Part shown: piece by piece, positions 19,302-27,677 of the stretch
How the letters are laid out: every line of letters begins with the position of its first letter
Position numbering within the stretch: position 1 is the first letter of the stretch
Assembly: GCA_022822135.1 (NCBI GenBank)
Contig: JAJECH010000014.1
Location: forward strand, 1-64,000
From: Pseudomonadales bacterium
GTDB taxonomy: Bacteria > Pseudomonadota > Gammaproteobacteria > Pseudomonadales > Azotimanducaceae
Direction of reading: 5' to 3'
DNA length: 64,000 nt
The notes under the pieces: generated by a model
The model's input: only the letters and a program-made list of their open reading frames with translations
The model's database searches: none
Told to the model about the DNA's origin: nothing
Program-made: the position numbers and the translations under genes

Positions 19302-19553
19302 TTGACGACTCTCACCATACGCAACGTACCAGACGAAGTACTTCGAGCCTTACAGATTCGAGCTGAGCGCCAGGGTCGAAGCATGGAATCAGATATCCGA
19401 GCGATCTTAGAAGAGGCAGTCCTGCCGGAAAGACGAATCAAGCTTGGTACATTGCTCTACGACATTGGTAGAGAAGCTAATTTGTCAGAAGAGGAGCTTG
19501 CGAACTTCGATCAACGAGACCGCACACCAACGGAACCGCCGAGTTTCGAGTGA
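19302..19553 (+). CDS. FitA/VapB-like ribbon-helix-helix antitoxin, orphan
   Basis: 83 aa. The N-terminus TLTIRNVPDEVLRAL followed by RAERQGRSMESDIRAIL is the Arc-type ribbon-helix-helix of FitA antitoxins, and the rest is the toxin-wrapping tail. The start is TTG 19302 with AGGA 8 nt upstream. Normally a PIN-domain toxin overlaps its stop; here only a stub remains (see 19550-19576). Confidence 0.8.
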   Translation: MTTLTIRNVPDEVLRALQIRAERQGRSMESDIRAILEEAVLPERRIKLGTLLYDIGREANLSEEELANFDQRDRTPTEPPSFE

Positions 19554-19576
19554 TCGTCGCCTGCGCCAATCAATAA
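19550..19576 (+). pseudogene. Eight-codon remnant of a PIN-domain (FitB/VapC) toxin
   Basis: A GTG overlaps the FitA-like stop in the standard GTGA fashion and begins M-I-V like PIN toxins (usually followed by LDTN), but then reads ACANQ and stops. The catalytic domain is gone; the next ~255 nt show no PIN motifs in any frame. Too short to prove by itself; the position and overlap are the argument. Confidence 0.4.
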
Positions 19577-19832
19577 GGTATCGGAGCCGATGCATGATGT
19601 CCTAGCACTACAAGTTTCAGTTTCGTTGAATACCCGCGCGTTAGTGTCACCGTTCCCTTCAACAGTATTGGTGTCCGAGCCCCGTTATGAGCTCGCCCTG
19701 GCGGCTCAAAATTCGCCAAAGGCTGAGAAGAACGCGAATCTCTAGCTACTTTAGATTCCCATCGCAAACAGCTCCGATCTAAAGGTCCTTTTTCGGTACT
19801 ATTTCTCAAGCCCAAAATACTTCGGTGATGTT

Positions 19833-20774
19833 ATGAACATCAACGCGGATCCAGCCTACGTAGACGCCCACGGTCACTTCGCCAACGGTAAATATCGCCA
19901 CGTGCGTATGCCAGACCACAAAGAAGTGTCGGACCCGAAAGAACGTGCCGAGCTTTACCACAATCACGCAATTCGAGTACACAACGCTAGACTACTAGAT
20001 CCGCCAGCCACCATTAACGTCCAAGGCTTTCAGCTCGTTCATCAAGACACGCGAGTAGATGACCTAGTCGACATGGAGAAAGCGACAACCGCGTTTTACG
20101 CAGAGTGTTCTGAGGTCGTCAAAGAAATCACCGGATGTGCGGACACCTACGTAACGCAGCACCAATATCGCAATGGCTACGGGAATCTTCCTGAAGGCCA
20201 CCCCAAACGCATGAAGCCGACGCCTAATGGCAGTCCTGGTGGGTACGGCGGTACACACTCAGATATCAGTCCGATGGCCGAGAATCGTTGGGACGACATC
20301 GTGGACGGACGGCATTGCGCGATGTTCAACCTATGGCGTAGTACCGATTTAAAACACGACATTCAAGTCATGCCGCTAGCTGTGCTCGATATGACATCAT
20401 TGGATTTCGACGACATGGTCGCTACCGATGCGTGGGGTGGCGCAAGTAGTAAGCAACAGCATCTAGTCAGCTATCGCTTAGCCTACAACCCCAATCAAAG
20501 GTGGTATTACTTTCCTCGAATGAAGCCGACAGAAATGCTCGTGTTCAAGCAATACGATACGAGAGAGCTAGATCCGACGCTACGCCAGGTCTATCACGGG
20601 GCGATTCCCGACCCCAACACCACGGACGAAACGCCTTTGCGTCAAACCATTGAGGTCCGCGTCCTCGCGTTATTCGATAAAGAGGAAAATCGAGAAGAAC
20701 GCAAGGCACGCTATCAAGCGGAAATACCTGAGCGCTTTGCTGACGGGACAGTTTCGACCTGGGCTTATCGTTAG
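19833..20774 (+). CDS. CmcJ/NvfI-family oxidoreductase (non-haem iron dioxygenase-like)
   Basis: 313 aa related to CmcJ (cephamycin 7-alpha-methoxylation), NvfI and fungal AsaB-like proteins. Seen are GGTHSDIS near residue 140 (likely iron-binding His-x-Asp), PTEMLVFKQYDTRELDPTLRQ and YHGAIPDP, a pattern typical of the family near the C-terminus. Reaction in bacteria outside antibiotic clusters is unknown. It is convergent with sqdC with only 4 nt between stops, so any link to the sulfolipid genes is by position only. Confidence 0.82.
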   Translation: MNINADPAYVDAHGHFANGKYRHVRMPDHKEVSDPKERAELYHNHAIRVHNARLLDPPATINVQGFQLVHQDTRVDDLVDMEKATTAFYAECSEVVKEITGCADTYVTQHQYRNGYGNLPEGHPKRMKPTPNGSPGGYGGTHSDISPMAENRWDDIVDGRHCAMFNLWRSTDLKHDIQVMPLAVLDMTSLDFDDMVATDAWGGASSKQQHLVSYRLAYNPNQRWYYFPRMKPTEMLVFKQYDTRELDPTLRQVYHGAIPDPNTTDETPLRQTIEVRVLALFDKEENREERKARYQAEIPERFADGTVSTWAYR

Positions 20775-20778
20775 CGCC

Positions 20779-21699
20779 CTAGTTCGCTGCCGCAAGCATG
20801 CGCTGTAGCGTGTGTAAGAGTTTCGTCATCCCGCCAGGCTGCCACCCCAGGGCATTCAAACCGTCGCAGGTCATTGGATTGTTAGGTGGTATGCCTATCG
20901 GCACGGCATCGATACCGACGTCCTGTTCGCTCCTAATCTGGCGCATCAGATAAACCAGTTGTGCTTGGCTCACAGCAATGTCTGAACAATTGAAATGTCG
21001 ATGCTCTACGGTTGCAAGCGGCGCCGAAAGTAGCAACAGAATCGCTGACCCGACATCCTCGCCATGAACTTCAGTCCGTAGTTGATTCGAATACTCGCGG
21101 TCTGACGCATCATCGTCGCACACGTCAGAGATCAACTCCGACCACTTGTTGTCTTGCAGTTGGTCGGTCTTACCGTATATTCCGGTCGGACGCAACGTGC
21201 AGAATCCGATGCCGCTCAGCGAATCCCCAAGAGCTTCTGATTGCGCCTTTACCTCGCCGTAGAGTGACTCTGGTTTAGTCGGCGCCGTATCTGACACACT
21301 CGCTGTACTTTCGCCGTATCCATCAAAAACGGCTCGACTGGAGATAAAGACCGTACGTGAAACACTGGTCGTTTGCAACATCCTGAGAAAAGCTTCGGTT
21401 TGGCGCAGATTGACGTGCTTAAACCTCGTAGGATCATCGCCTTCTCCACCTCGATACCGTCCCGGTAGATGCTCAAGTGCTGCATGTACAACAGCGTCGC
21501 ATTCCTCTACGAGCCTTTGTAACGACGCTATCTGGGTTAGGTCGCCTTGAAACCAACGAAGTGTCTTATTCGATTTGAATTTGTCGACACTGTGTTTGTC
21601 TCGGTGCCACAGCGCATGAACCTCGTGACCATGTTCCAGTAGAAGTGGGATGAGGAACTCCCCTACCAGGCCGGTTGCGCCAGTGATTGCGATGCGCAT
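20779..21699 (-). CDS. sqdC: NAD(P)-dependent epimerase/reductase, probable SqdC
   Basis: 306-aa extended SDR with the cofactor motif ITGATGLVGEFLIP at residues 4-17 and the tyrosine motif YGEVKAQSE near residue 145. It is third in a tight unit after sqdB and the GT8 gene (13-nt gap). In Rhodobacter sphaeroides the sulfolipid operon is sqdB-sqdD-sqdC, where SqdC is a reductase-like protein whose loss leads to sulfoquinovosyl-dihydroxyacetone accumulation. The name here rests on operon order and fold, not on a diagnostic motif. Confidence 0.6.
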   Translation of the reverse strand: MRIAITGATGLVGEFLIPLLLEHGHEVHALWHRDKHSVDKFKSNKTLRWFQGDLTQIASLQRLVEECDAVVHAALEHLPGRYRGGEGDDPTRFKHVNLRQTEAFLRMLQTTSVSRTVFISSRAVFDGYGESTASVSDTAPTKPESLYGEVKAQSEALGDSLSGIGFCTLRPTGIYGKTDQLQDNKWSELISDVCDDDASDREYSNQLRTEVHGEDVGSAILLLLSAPLATVEHRHFNCSDIAVSQAQLVYLMRQIRSEQDVGIDAVPIGIPPNNPMTCDGLNALGWQPGGMTKLLHTLQRMLAAAN

Positions 21700-21712
21700 G
21701 GACTACCGCGAA

Positions 21713-22510
21713 TTAACCACCTTCGAGCGGAGGCAAATTCGCAGGGAAAGCGCGACCTTCTAGTGCCGCGTACCACAAGTCAATCAATGGTTTGAGTTGC
21801 TCGCGTTTCGGGTGATTCGCCTCCCAAGGTTTCTCATATTGATAGTGAACAACATGAATGGCTGGCCAGTGCCAAAGCGGCGGCAGGTTGAAATAGATGT
21901 ACTGAAGTGCGTTGTAGGTATACGGCAAACCATGCCAATCTGGAAAGTACGACTCGAGAAATGTCTGATCTGTCCTCCGCCAAAAAACGTCAGGCTGATC
22001 CAATTGCTTCAGCATACTCGAGAACGTGTGTTTCGACGGTTCAGCCACAAACACGCCCGAATTTAGACGATGCATGTCCCCTAAGGTTTCGTACAGGTTT
22101 GGTGCCGCGGCGAACTCGGGGTAGCCGAACAGCTTTCGTATGTCGCGAACGACAATCGCATCAGCGTCAATGAAAACTACACGATCGTACTGGTCTAGCT
22201 CCCATAGGCGCAGCTTGCAAAAGTTATCCAGCGGATCATGAAATTCAGGTTTGTTGCCTTTCGTAAACGGTGCACTTGAGTGTTGTCGCTCCCGCGTATG
22301 CCGTTGATTGAATTCGTCTGAACAAGGCAGTCGTTCAACCGTGACTACCTCACAACCCTCTGCAAGTAACGAGTCCAATGTGAGGTCGGTGCGCGTTGTC
22401 ATCACGATTAAACCGTGATCTGAATCGACGCGCTTAAGTGAACGTGCTAAAGCAAGGGCACCAAGAGCGTAGTCGTCGTTGGTAACAAGCGTGACATACG
22501 CAGCGTTCAC
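21713..22510 (-). CDS. sqdD: GT8 (glycogenin-like) glycosyltransferase, probable SqdD
   Basis: 265 aa with the GT8 fold: VTLVTNDDYALGALALARSL at the N-terminus, the metal-binding VVFIDADAIV (DxD) near residue 115, FNSGVF-like LNSGVFVAEP, and the closing HVVHYQYEKPWE pattern (metal His). GTG start at 22510, 34 nt after the sqdB stop. SqdD of R. sphaeroides is of this family and moves sulfoquinovose from its UDP form to the lipid acceptor. The pairing with sqdB makes this the likely role. Confidence 0.72.
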   Translation of the reverse strand: MNAAYVTLVTNDDYALGALALARSLKRVDSDHGLIVMTTRTDLTLDSLLAEGCEVVTVERLPCSDEFNQRHTRERQHSSAPFTKGNKPEFHDPLDNFCKLRLWELDQYDRVVFIDADAIVVRDIRKLFGYPEFAAAPNLYETLGDMHRLNSGVFVAEPSKHTFSSMLKQLDQPDVFWRRTDQTFLESYFPDWHGLPYTYNALQYIYFNLPPLWHWPAIHVVHYQYEKPWEANHPKREQLKPLIDLWYAALEGRAFPANLPPLEGG

Positions 22511-22544
22511 TTGAGTTTTTACTAGGAGAATCTTGTGGAAACGA

Positions 22545-23765
22545 TCAGGCTCGCTTTCGAACCTGCTCGATCGTTTCGATATTAGTTAACTTCTCGCCAA
22601 TTTCCCTGGTCCACGCGGACTGCGCAGGAATTCTTGTGCGATCAATGCGAGACTTGTGCTTCCGAGCAATCTCGACCAACTCGTCGAGCAATCCTTCATC
22701 AAGCGTAATCGGATTTAAGCCAAGACTTAGGAACTTCTCATTCGAAACTCTAAGGTCGTTTTCATCTGCCTCGCGACGCGGATTGGTGAGATATTCGATA
22801 GGTGCACCACTCAACTCGGAAACGAGCATCGCAAGATCTCTGATCCGATGTGTCTCGGTCATCTGATTGAAAATCTTGGTGCGGTCACCACGATTCGGCG
22901 GGTTCGTGACAGCTAATTCAATGCAACGCACTGAATCCTGGATATGAATAAAGGCGCGTGTTTGACCACCAGTACCGTGTACGGTCAATGGGTAATTAAT
23001 CGCAGCTTGGATTAAGAACCGATTCAGAACGGTACCGTAATCACCGTCATAATCGAAGCGATTGATCAAACTTGGATGACGCTTCGTTTCAGCGGTTTGA
23101 GTACCCCAAACGATCCCCTGATGCAAGTCCGTCAGTCGAACCTGGTCGTTCTTGGCATAGAACGCCAGCATGAGTTGATCCAAGCATTTCGTCATGTGAT
23201 ACACACTGCCTGGATTCGCTGGATACAAGATTTCTTGTGTATGTAGCGAACCGTCGTCGTTCGCAACCTGAACCGGAAGATAGCCTTCCGGAATCGTCGC
23301 CCCAATATCACTGTAACCGTAGACACCCATGGTCCCTAGGTGAACGATATGCACGTCCATTCCAAGTTCGACAATCGCGTTCAACAGGTTATGGGTCGCA
23401 TTGACATTGTTGTTGACGGTGTACGCTTTGTGGCGGTCCGACTTCATCGAATAAGGCGCCGCTCTCTGCTGCGCTAGATGGATTACACAGTCAGGTTTAA
23501 AGTCTTCGAACCAAAGCTTTACGCGTTCGTATTCGGTAGCGAGATCTAACTGTTCAAACTGAATTCGTCGATTCGAGATACGCTCCCACATCTTGATCCT
23601 TTCATGAATCGACTCGATAGGCGTTAAAGACTGTACACCGAGTTCGACATCGATCTGACGTCGACTCAGGTTGTCAACAATCGCGACTTCATGACCTTGG
23701 TTCGCTAGATGAAGACTTGTCGGCCAGCCAATGAAGCCGTCGCCTCCGAAAACACCTATGCGCAT
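22545..23765 (-). CDS. sqdB: UDP-sulfoquinovose synthase SqdB/SQD1
   Basis: Makes UDP-sulfoquinovose from UDP-glucose and sulfite, the head-group donor of the sulfolipid SQDG. 406 aa from ATG 23765 (TTG 23777 is in frame). Cofactor motif GVFGGDGFIGW at the N-terminus; SQD1-specific segments are IVDNLSRRQIDVELG, SLTPIESIHER, QRAAPYSM, HLGTMGVYGYSDI, DLHQGIVWGTQT and VHGTGGQTRAFIHI. These separate it from ordinary sugar epimerases. First gene of the proposed sqdBDC operon. Confidence 0.92.
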   Translation of the reverse strand: MRIGVFGGDGFIGWPTSLHLANQGHEVAIVDNLSRRQIDVELGVQSLTPIESIHERIKMWERISNRRIQFEQLDLATEYERVKLWFEDFKPDCVIHLAQQRAAPYSMKSDRHKAYTVNNNVNATHNLLNAIVELGMDVHIVHLGTMGVYGYSDIGATIPEGYLPVQVANDDGSLHTQEILYPANPGSVYHMTKCLDQLMLAFYAKNDQVRLTDLHQGIVWGTQTAETKRHPSLINRFDYDGDYGTVLNRFLIQAAINYPLTVHGTGGQTRAFIHIQDSVRCIELAVTNPPNRGDRTKIFNQMTETHRIRDLAMLVSELSGAPIEYLTNPRREADENDLRVSNEKFLSLGLNPITLDEGLLDELVEIARKHKSRIDRTRIPAQSAWTREIGEKLTNIETIEQVRKRA

Positions 23766-23794
23766 CCAATTACTCAAGGGGAATGTACTAACTC

Positions 23795-23827
23795 ATTGTA
23801 AACGAGCGATTGAACGATTCATGACGC
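23795..23827 (-). promoter_or_regulatory. Candidate Pho box and -10 element upstream of sqdB
   Basis: Minus strand 23827-23809 reads GCGTCATGAATCGTTCAAT: two TCA-centred half sites 11 nt apart, matching 12 of 19 positions of the Pho box. Eight nt further is TACAAT (23800-23795), a good -10. Additional TTTCAAT repeats lie just upstream (to about 23855). Phosphate-limited induction fits sulfolipid replacing phospholipid. Identified by eye only. Confidence 0.45.
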
Positions 23828-23863
23828 CGAAAACTCATTGAAACTAATTGAAAACCTGGTCAA

Positions 23864-25321
23864 TCACAACCCATCAAGATATACCGCGTAAAGTCGGACG
23901 TCTTCTGCCCGCACACCACGAAAGTCAACTCGAACTCGAATTGGAGTCGAGATGTCTTCAATGAGATCGTGGTCCTGCCACGTGATGGGTTGGTTCAATC
24001 CGGGTTCATTCGGACCATGGCTAGAAATGCGTTCGTAACCAGGTATCGGACGGAATGACTGGTCCTGAATCTCGACTGTCATCCCACTATACTCGTTGAT
24101 ACCTTCCACATTAACAGCGAGTCGCGCCGCGCTACCCATCAAGTCAATCGGTGCCGAGACAAAGTGTGGTCCCGATCCACGACCGCGCGACCAGATTCCG
24201 CCTTCCGACGCGGAGAAGTAACCGAGCCGATCGCGTGACCAACTCGTAACGCGCACGCCGTCACTCGCCTCTTCAGGCCATGGCGCGTACCAGAACAAGG
24301 TCTCGTCCCCTACGTTTTCGAAGCCTTGTCCTTGAATAAGTGCCGGGAAATTGAGCATTAGCGACTCTCTACGCTTCAATCCCCAGCTATCTTCCGCGGC
24401 GGAAACGATAGGAAAATCGGGGATCGGCTCACGGTAATGGAGCGCGTCGTTGCTCACCGCAAAACCCAAATCCATGGTCACCATGCGACGATCGTTGGAT
24501 GGATGACCATTCCATTTCCCGTAAAAACCAATGATGACGTTACCACGGTTCCACAGTGCCGCGCCTAGGTGTACCTGCTCACCAGCGTTCTTACCCGCCA
24601 CAGGTGGTCGAGGAGATATATTGCTACGCCGTAGACCTAGGCAAGTTGCTTCAGTCCAGTGCTCGAAATCGTACGAGGCACACGTCACCAGCTGCCGCGC
24701 TCCCACGGCGTGATTCCCACCTTGCCCTGCTAGGTAATAACATCCATCGACCTTGGTGCCACCCGCCATCTCCAGCCAACCACCAACTGGATTGTTCGAG
24801 GACTCGCTCCACGTCAGACCGTCGGAGCTATAGGCGACGCCCACTCGTCCCGCATATTTACGTGATTCGAACGCCATCTTAAATCGCTTGTCCAAATCTG
24901 ATTCGTCAGGCTCGTAAAACACGATGCACGCCTGAACGTGCATGTCTTCTCCCATATCCACAAGGTTGTTCTGTTTGCTACCACGAAACTCGACCAAACC
25001 GAGGCTAGGTTTCTCCCAATTTCGGCCATCCTTACTCTTGGCTAGGCAGACGCGCTGATGCCAATGTTCATCAGGTCCTTGTCCTAAATACCACATCCAG
25101 AGCTCCCCATCGACTTCAAGGACGGTACCGTAGTACGCGATCCACAAGCTATCGTGCGCACCTTCTTCGCCAAGTGGAACGACGGGTTTGTTACCGTGCC
25201 CAGTCTGTTTGCCTATGAGGTTCAGCCTTACCCCGTGCTGAAACGGAACACTACCGTCATCGAACGGAAAGAGAACAATGGAGTCAAGACTAGCGGTCGT
25301 TCCGCCGTTGTTTATTCGCAC
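23864..25321 (-). CDS. Beta-propeller glycosidase-like protein (GH32/43/130-type fold)
   Basis: 485 aa, no clear signal peptide. Repeated propeller blades of the type seen in five-bladed glycosidases are visible: GELWMWYLGQG, GVAYSSDGLTWSES, WNRGNVIIGFYGKWNG and LGFAVSNDALHYREPIPD. GTG start with GGAG 8 nt upstream. It runs toward sqdB but the Pho-box gap separates them. It is not of the GH31 sulfoquinovosidase family. Enzyme activity is unproven; the C-terminal third looks like a separate beta-sandwich. Confidence 0.6.
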   Translation of the reverse strand: MRINNGGTTASLDSIVLFPFDDGSVPFQHGVRLNLIGKQTGHGNKPVVPLGEEGAHDSLWIAYYGTVLEVDGELWMWYLGQGPDEHWHQRVCLAKSKDGRNWEKPSLGLVEFRGSKQNNLVDMGEDMHVQACIVFYEPDESDLDKRFKMAFESRKYAGRVGVAYSSDGLTWSESSNNPVGGWLEMAGGTKVDGCYYLAGQGGNHAVGARQLVTCASYDFEHWTEATCLGLRRSNISPRPPVAGKNAGEQVHLGAALWNRGNVIIGFYGKWNGHPSNDRRMVTMDLGFAVSNDALHYREPIPDFPIVSAAEDSWGLKRRESLMLNFPALIQGQGFENVGDETLFWYAPWPEEASDGVRVTSWSRDRLGYFSASEGGIWSRGRGSGPHFVSAPIDLMGSAARLAVNVEGINEYSGMTVEIQDQSFRPIPGYERISSHGPNEPGLNQPITWQDHDLIEDISTPIRVRVDFRGVRAEDVRLYAVYLDGL

Positions 25322-25431
25322 GTAGTAAACTCCAGTTCGTACGCCTATTATCCGTTTCAGGTTGCATAACAGTAACGAATACCAATACAGTTCTTGACGA
25401 ATTGTTCAAGCTGAGCATAACAATATTATTA

Positions 25432-25442
25432 AGAAATTGGTG
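25432..25442 (+). repeat. 11-bp direct repeat, left border of the ssrA island
   Basis: AGAAATTGGTG, identical and in the same orientation to 29469-29479, which spans the 3' end of ssrA. It lies in the gene-free gap between the glycosidase-like gene and the last island gene. Candidate remnant of an attachment-site core; the length is short enough that chance is possible. Confidence 0.4.
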
Positions 25443-25525
25443 TGCAACAAAGACACTTCTCTCCTAGTACTTTTATTTCATACACTCTGATTATCTTCCC
25501 GTATTCTCAGTCCCAGTAACAATGA

Positions 25526-26275
25526 CTAGATTCGTTTCTCATCCAAAATACTAAGTCTCGATCCCAGTTCTTGTTTCAACGCCGATAACCCCTCGGAGTT
25601 ATTAAGGTACACTAGACACCTATGATGTGCGAGATCGAAAGGGATATCCTGGTCAGATTGCGTAATCGGAACAACATGCTTACCCAGAGTGTGAGCTATA
25701 CCGGCTTCGTAAAACACATTCGGGTTTTTCCCACTGAAATCGCAAATGACAATGAAGGAGCGAAACAATAAAGAAAAAACATCCTGTATGATCGTTGGAT
25801 GCTCCCAAATATCGTCTGCACGCTTACAAGTGAACCCCAACTCTGCCGCCGCCTCCTTAATAGTCTCGTATGTTAACGAGAAGTCCTTAGAAAGCGGCAT
25901 CATTACGGAGATCAAATTTGGATCGGGCGGATCGGATGGCACCTGAAAAATGTTTGATGAAAAAACGATTTTCGATCCAATCTCCGGTTCGCTAGAAATA
26001 TCCGTAGCGCACGATGCACACGTTTTCGCGATATACTCTTTTACGATGTCTAGATTTTCGTCATTCGATCCACTTAGATCTCGTAGAAATGTCAGGACGA
26101 GACCCTCATAATCCGAGTCACCCCAATTCAAACTTCTCAAAAGCCTTGGGTGGTTTTTCACTTCGTTTAATTTATTCGTCAAGGCGCCAAGTTCTAACCA
26201 ATTTGACGCTTCAAAATTCTCTACAACCTTATTCTTCAGCTGTACAAGTTCGTGGCCTGATAATTTGGTTTTCAT
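25526..26275 (-). CDS. Effector-like protein with nucleoside-deoxyribosyltransferase-like C-terminal domain
   Basis: 249 aa. Residues about 1-75 form an alpha-helical module (LSGHELVQLKNKVVENF...) resembling effector-associated adaptor domains of bacterial conflict systems; this is tentative. Residues about 120-245 show a deoxyribosyltransferase/TIR-like Rossmann pattern: LISVMMPLSKDFSLTYE, CKRADDIWEHP, NPNVFYEAGIAHTLGK with the candidate catalytic Glu, then IPFDLAHHRCLVY. Such domains often cleave NAD or nucleotides. Last gene of the five-gene island, 58 nt after the barrel gene, AT-rich. Confidence 0.6.
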   Translation of the reverse strand: MKTKLSGHELVQLKNKVVENFEASNWLELGALTNKLNEVKNHPRLLRSLNWGDSDYEGLVLTFLRDLSGSNDENLDIVKEYIAKTCASCATDISSEPEIGSKIVFSSNIFQVPSDPPDPNLISVMMPLSKDFSLTYETIKEAAAELGFTCKRADDIWEHPTIIQDVFSLLFRSFIVICDFSGKNPNVFYEAGIAHTLGKHVVPITQSDQDIPFDLAHHRCLVYLNNSEGLSALKQELGSRLSILDEKRI

Positions 26276-26333
26276 ATGTCCCTCTCCGTCCTACTGTCTC
26301 TATAGATGATGTAGAACCGGTTCTAATTCGTAC

Positions 26334-27677
26334 TCACTCTGCCTTCGATATGTCTCCGAATACCTTACGCCATAGCTTCAGGTGAGCGACACCTGAATTA
26401 CCTACGAACTCTCGAAACTGTGATTCACCGGTGCGGAGATTTGTTAATAACATCTCCCTCGGTGCGTCTAATGCTGCTTTATACTCAATGTGCTTTACTT
26501 CTAAGTAATGTCTTAAACATCTCTCCTGAGCCTCTCGTGTTGGAAAGTCTATAGTGACGATCCCGTGGCGCCGTCTTACTTGCTTTGGTGTGCCTTCACC
26601 AAACTTCACGAAATTTCCTGCGTCCCCATTCAAAATTGATCTACACTCTCGACAGCCACATACTTTTTTATGGAACGCGTTCGCCGAAAGTAGCCATTCT
26701 GCCTGTCTAAATATCGATACCGCTTCGCGATATCGAACGCGAGCATGTAGCTTCGGAACGTAGTATCTTGCTATAGGAATACCGCCGCCAACAGGTACAA
26801 CTGATCGATATTCACCGAATTCAGGTCCATGAGCTACTCCTGACATAGCGCCATTACCTAGTACTCCTGCGGCTAGGATTGAAAAATAACCACCGTGGAG
26901 ATTGATGACTTCACGAGATCGATCCTTTCTTAGGCTCTTTGCTAGATTCAACATCCCAGTCAGTTCAGCTCCAGCCGCTGATTGCTCATCGAGATTGTCG
27001 ACCCATAACAAGAAGCCATCGAGTTCAATATCCGAAAATTCACTTGAGATCTTCTCAATTAACGCATCATCTAGTATCACCCCTTGGCTGACGACAATTG
27101 CAGCGAAGCACTTTTGGTCTTTCTCCGTATGATTAACCGTCAATCGGGCGGCTCTTACGTTGACCTGCAGCCATTCGTCAATGGTCGTTTCTGTCATGTA
27201 AAAATAAGGAGCGACGACCGCGTACGGCAACAATTCTGATTCTGAACTTAGATATCTGGCAGCGTTCGACTCCTTCATTTTTTCGGCTAATTGACAGTTT
27301 TGGTATTTCAAGCATTGAGTAACAAATGTGCTCAAATCATCATCATTATCAAAATTCTCAGGTTGTAGCGGTCTCGACCCAACAGATTCGGAGACTGGAT
27401 AGCCGTATGCTTTGGCCATGCTTCTTATTGATGCTTTTGTTCGACCGTTCGGACCTTTTATAAGTCCTGGATCATGCTGAAAAGCATGAGTCAATGGATC
27501 AATCAAGTACGATGTCTCCCGTGATATCTTTTCAAGTAAGAAAGCAGCCAATCCTGCAGGAGCGTAAGACGCCATATTCCCATTGATGATTACCCCATTG
27601 TAGGTGCCCATACCCGGATATGCGAAATAGTCTTGCTCTGCGAAGGTACTAAATGTCATCCAATGGTCAATCGACAT
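26334..27677 (-). CDS. TIM-barrel protein resembling tRNA-guanine transglycosylase, with CxCxxC site
   Basis: 447 aa. Alternating hydrophobic strands suggest an alpha/beta barrel: GVIINGNMAS, LPYAVVAPYFYM, CFAAIVVSQG, LDGFLLWVDN, EVINLHGGYFSILAAG, MSGVAHGPEFGE. It then has VCGCRECRSIL (CxCxxC) and a later CLRHYLEVKH, the order of zinc ligands in TGT enzymes (CxCxxC then His). TGT and its DpdA relatives exchange guanine for a deazapurine in tRNA or DNA. No dpd genes are adjacent. Overlaps the upstream nuclease-like gene by 11 nt. Family call is by eye. Confidence 0.55.
   Translation of the reverse strand: MSIDHWMTFSTFAEQDYFAYPGMGTYNGVIINGNMASYAPAGLAAFLLEKISRETSYLIDPLTHAFQHDPGLIKGPNGRTKASIRSMAKAYGYPVSESVGSRPLQPENFDNDDDLSTFVTQCLKYQNCQLAEKMKESNAARYLSSESELLPYAVVAPYFYMTETTIDEWLQVNVRAARLTVNHTEKDQKCFAAIVVSQGVILDDALIEKISSEFSDIELDGFLLWVDNLDEQSAAGAELTGMLNLAKSLRKDRSREVINLHGGYFSILAAGVLGNGAMSGVAHGPEFGEYRSVVPVGGGIPIARYYVPKLHARVRYREAVSIFRQAEWLLSANAFHKKVCGCRECRSILNGDAGNFVKFGEGTPKQVRRRHGIVTIDFPTREAQERCLRHYLEVKHIEYKAALDAPREMLLTNLRTGESQFREFVGNSGVAHLKLWRKVFGDISKAE

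Noticed and set aside
19577-19832. Coding frame on the minus strand (19570-19815)
   Set aside because: No ribosome site, no motif and poor coding character; treated as empty space after the toxin stub.
23864-25321. Sulfoquinovosidase linked to the sulfolipid genes
   Set aside because: Known sulfoquinovosidases are GH31 barrels; this protein looks like a beta-propeller.
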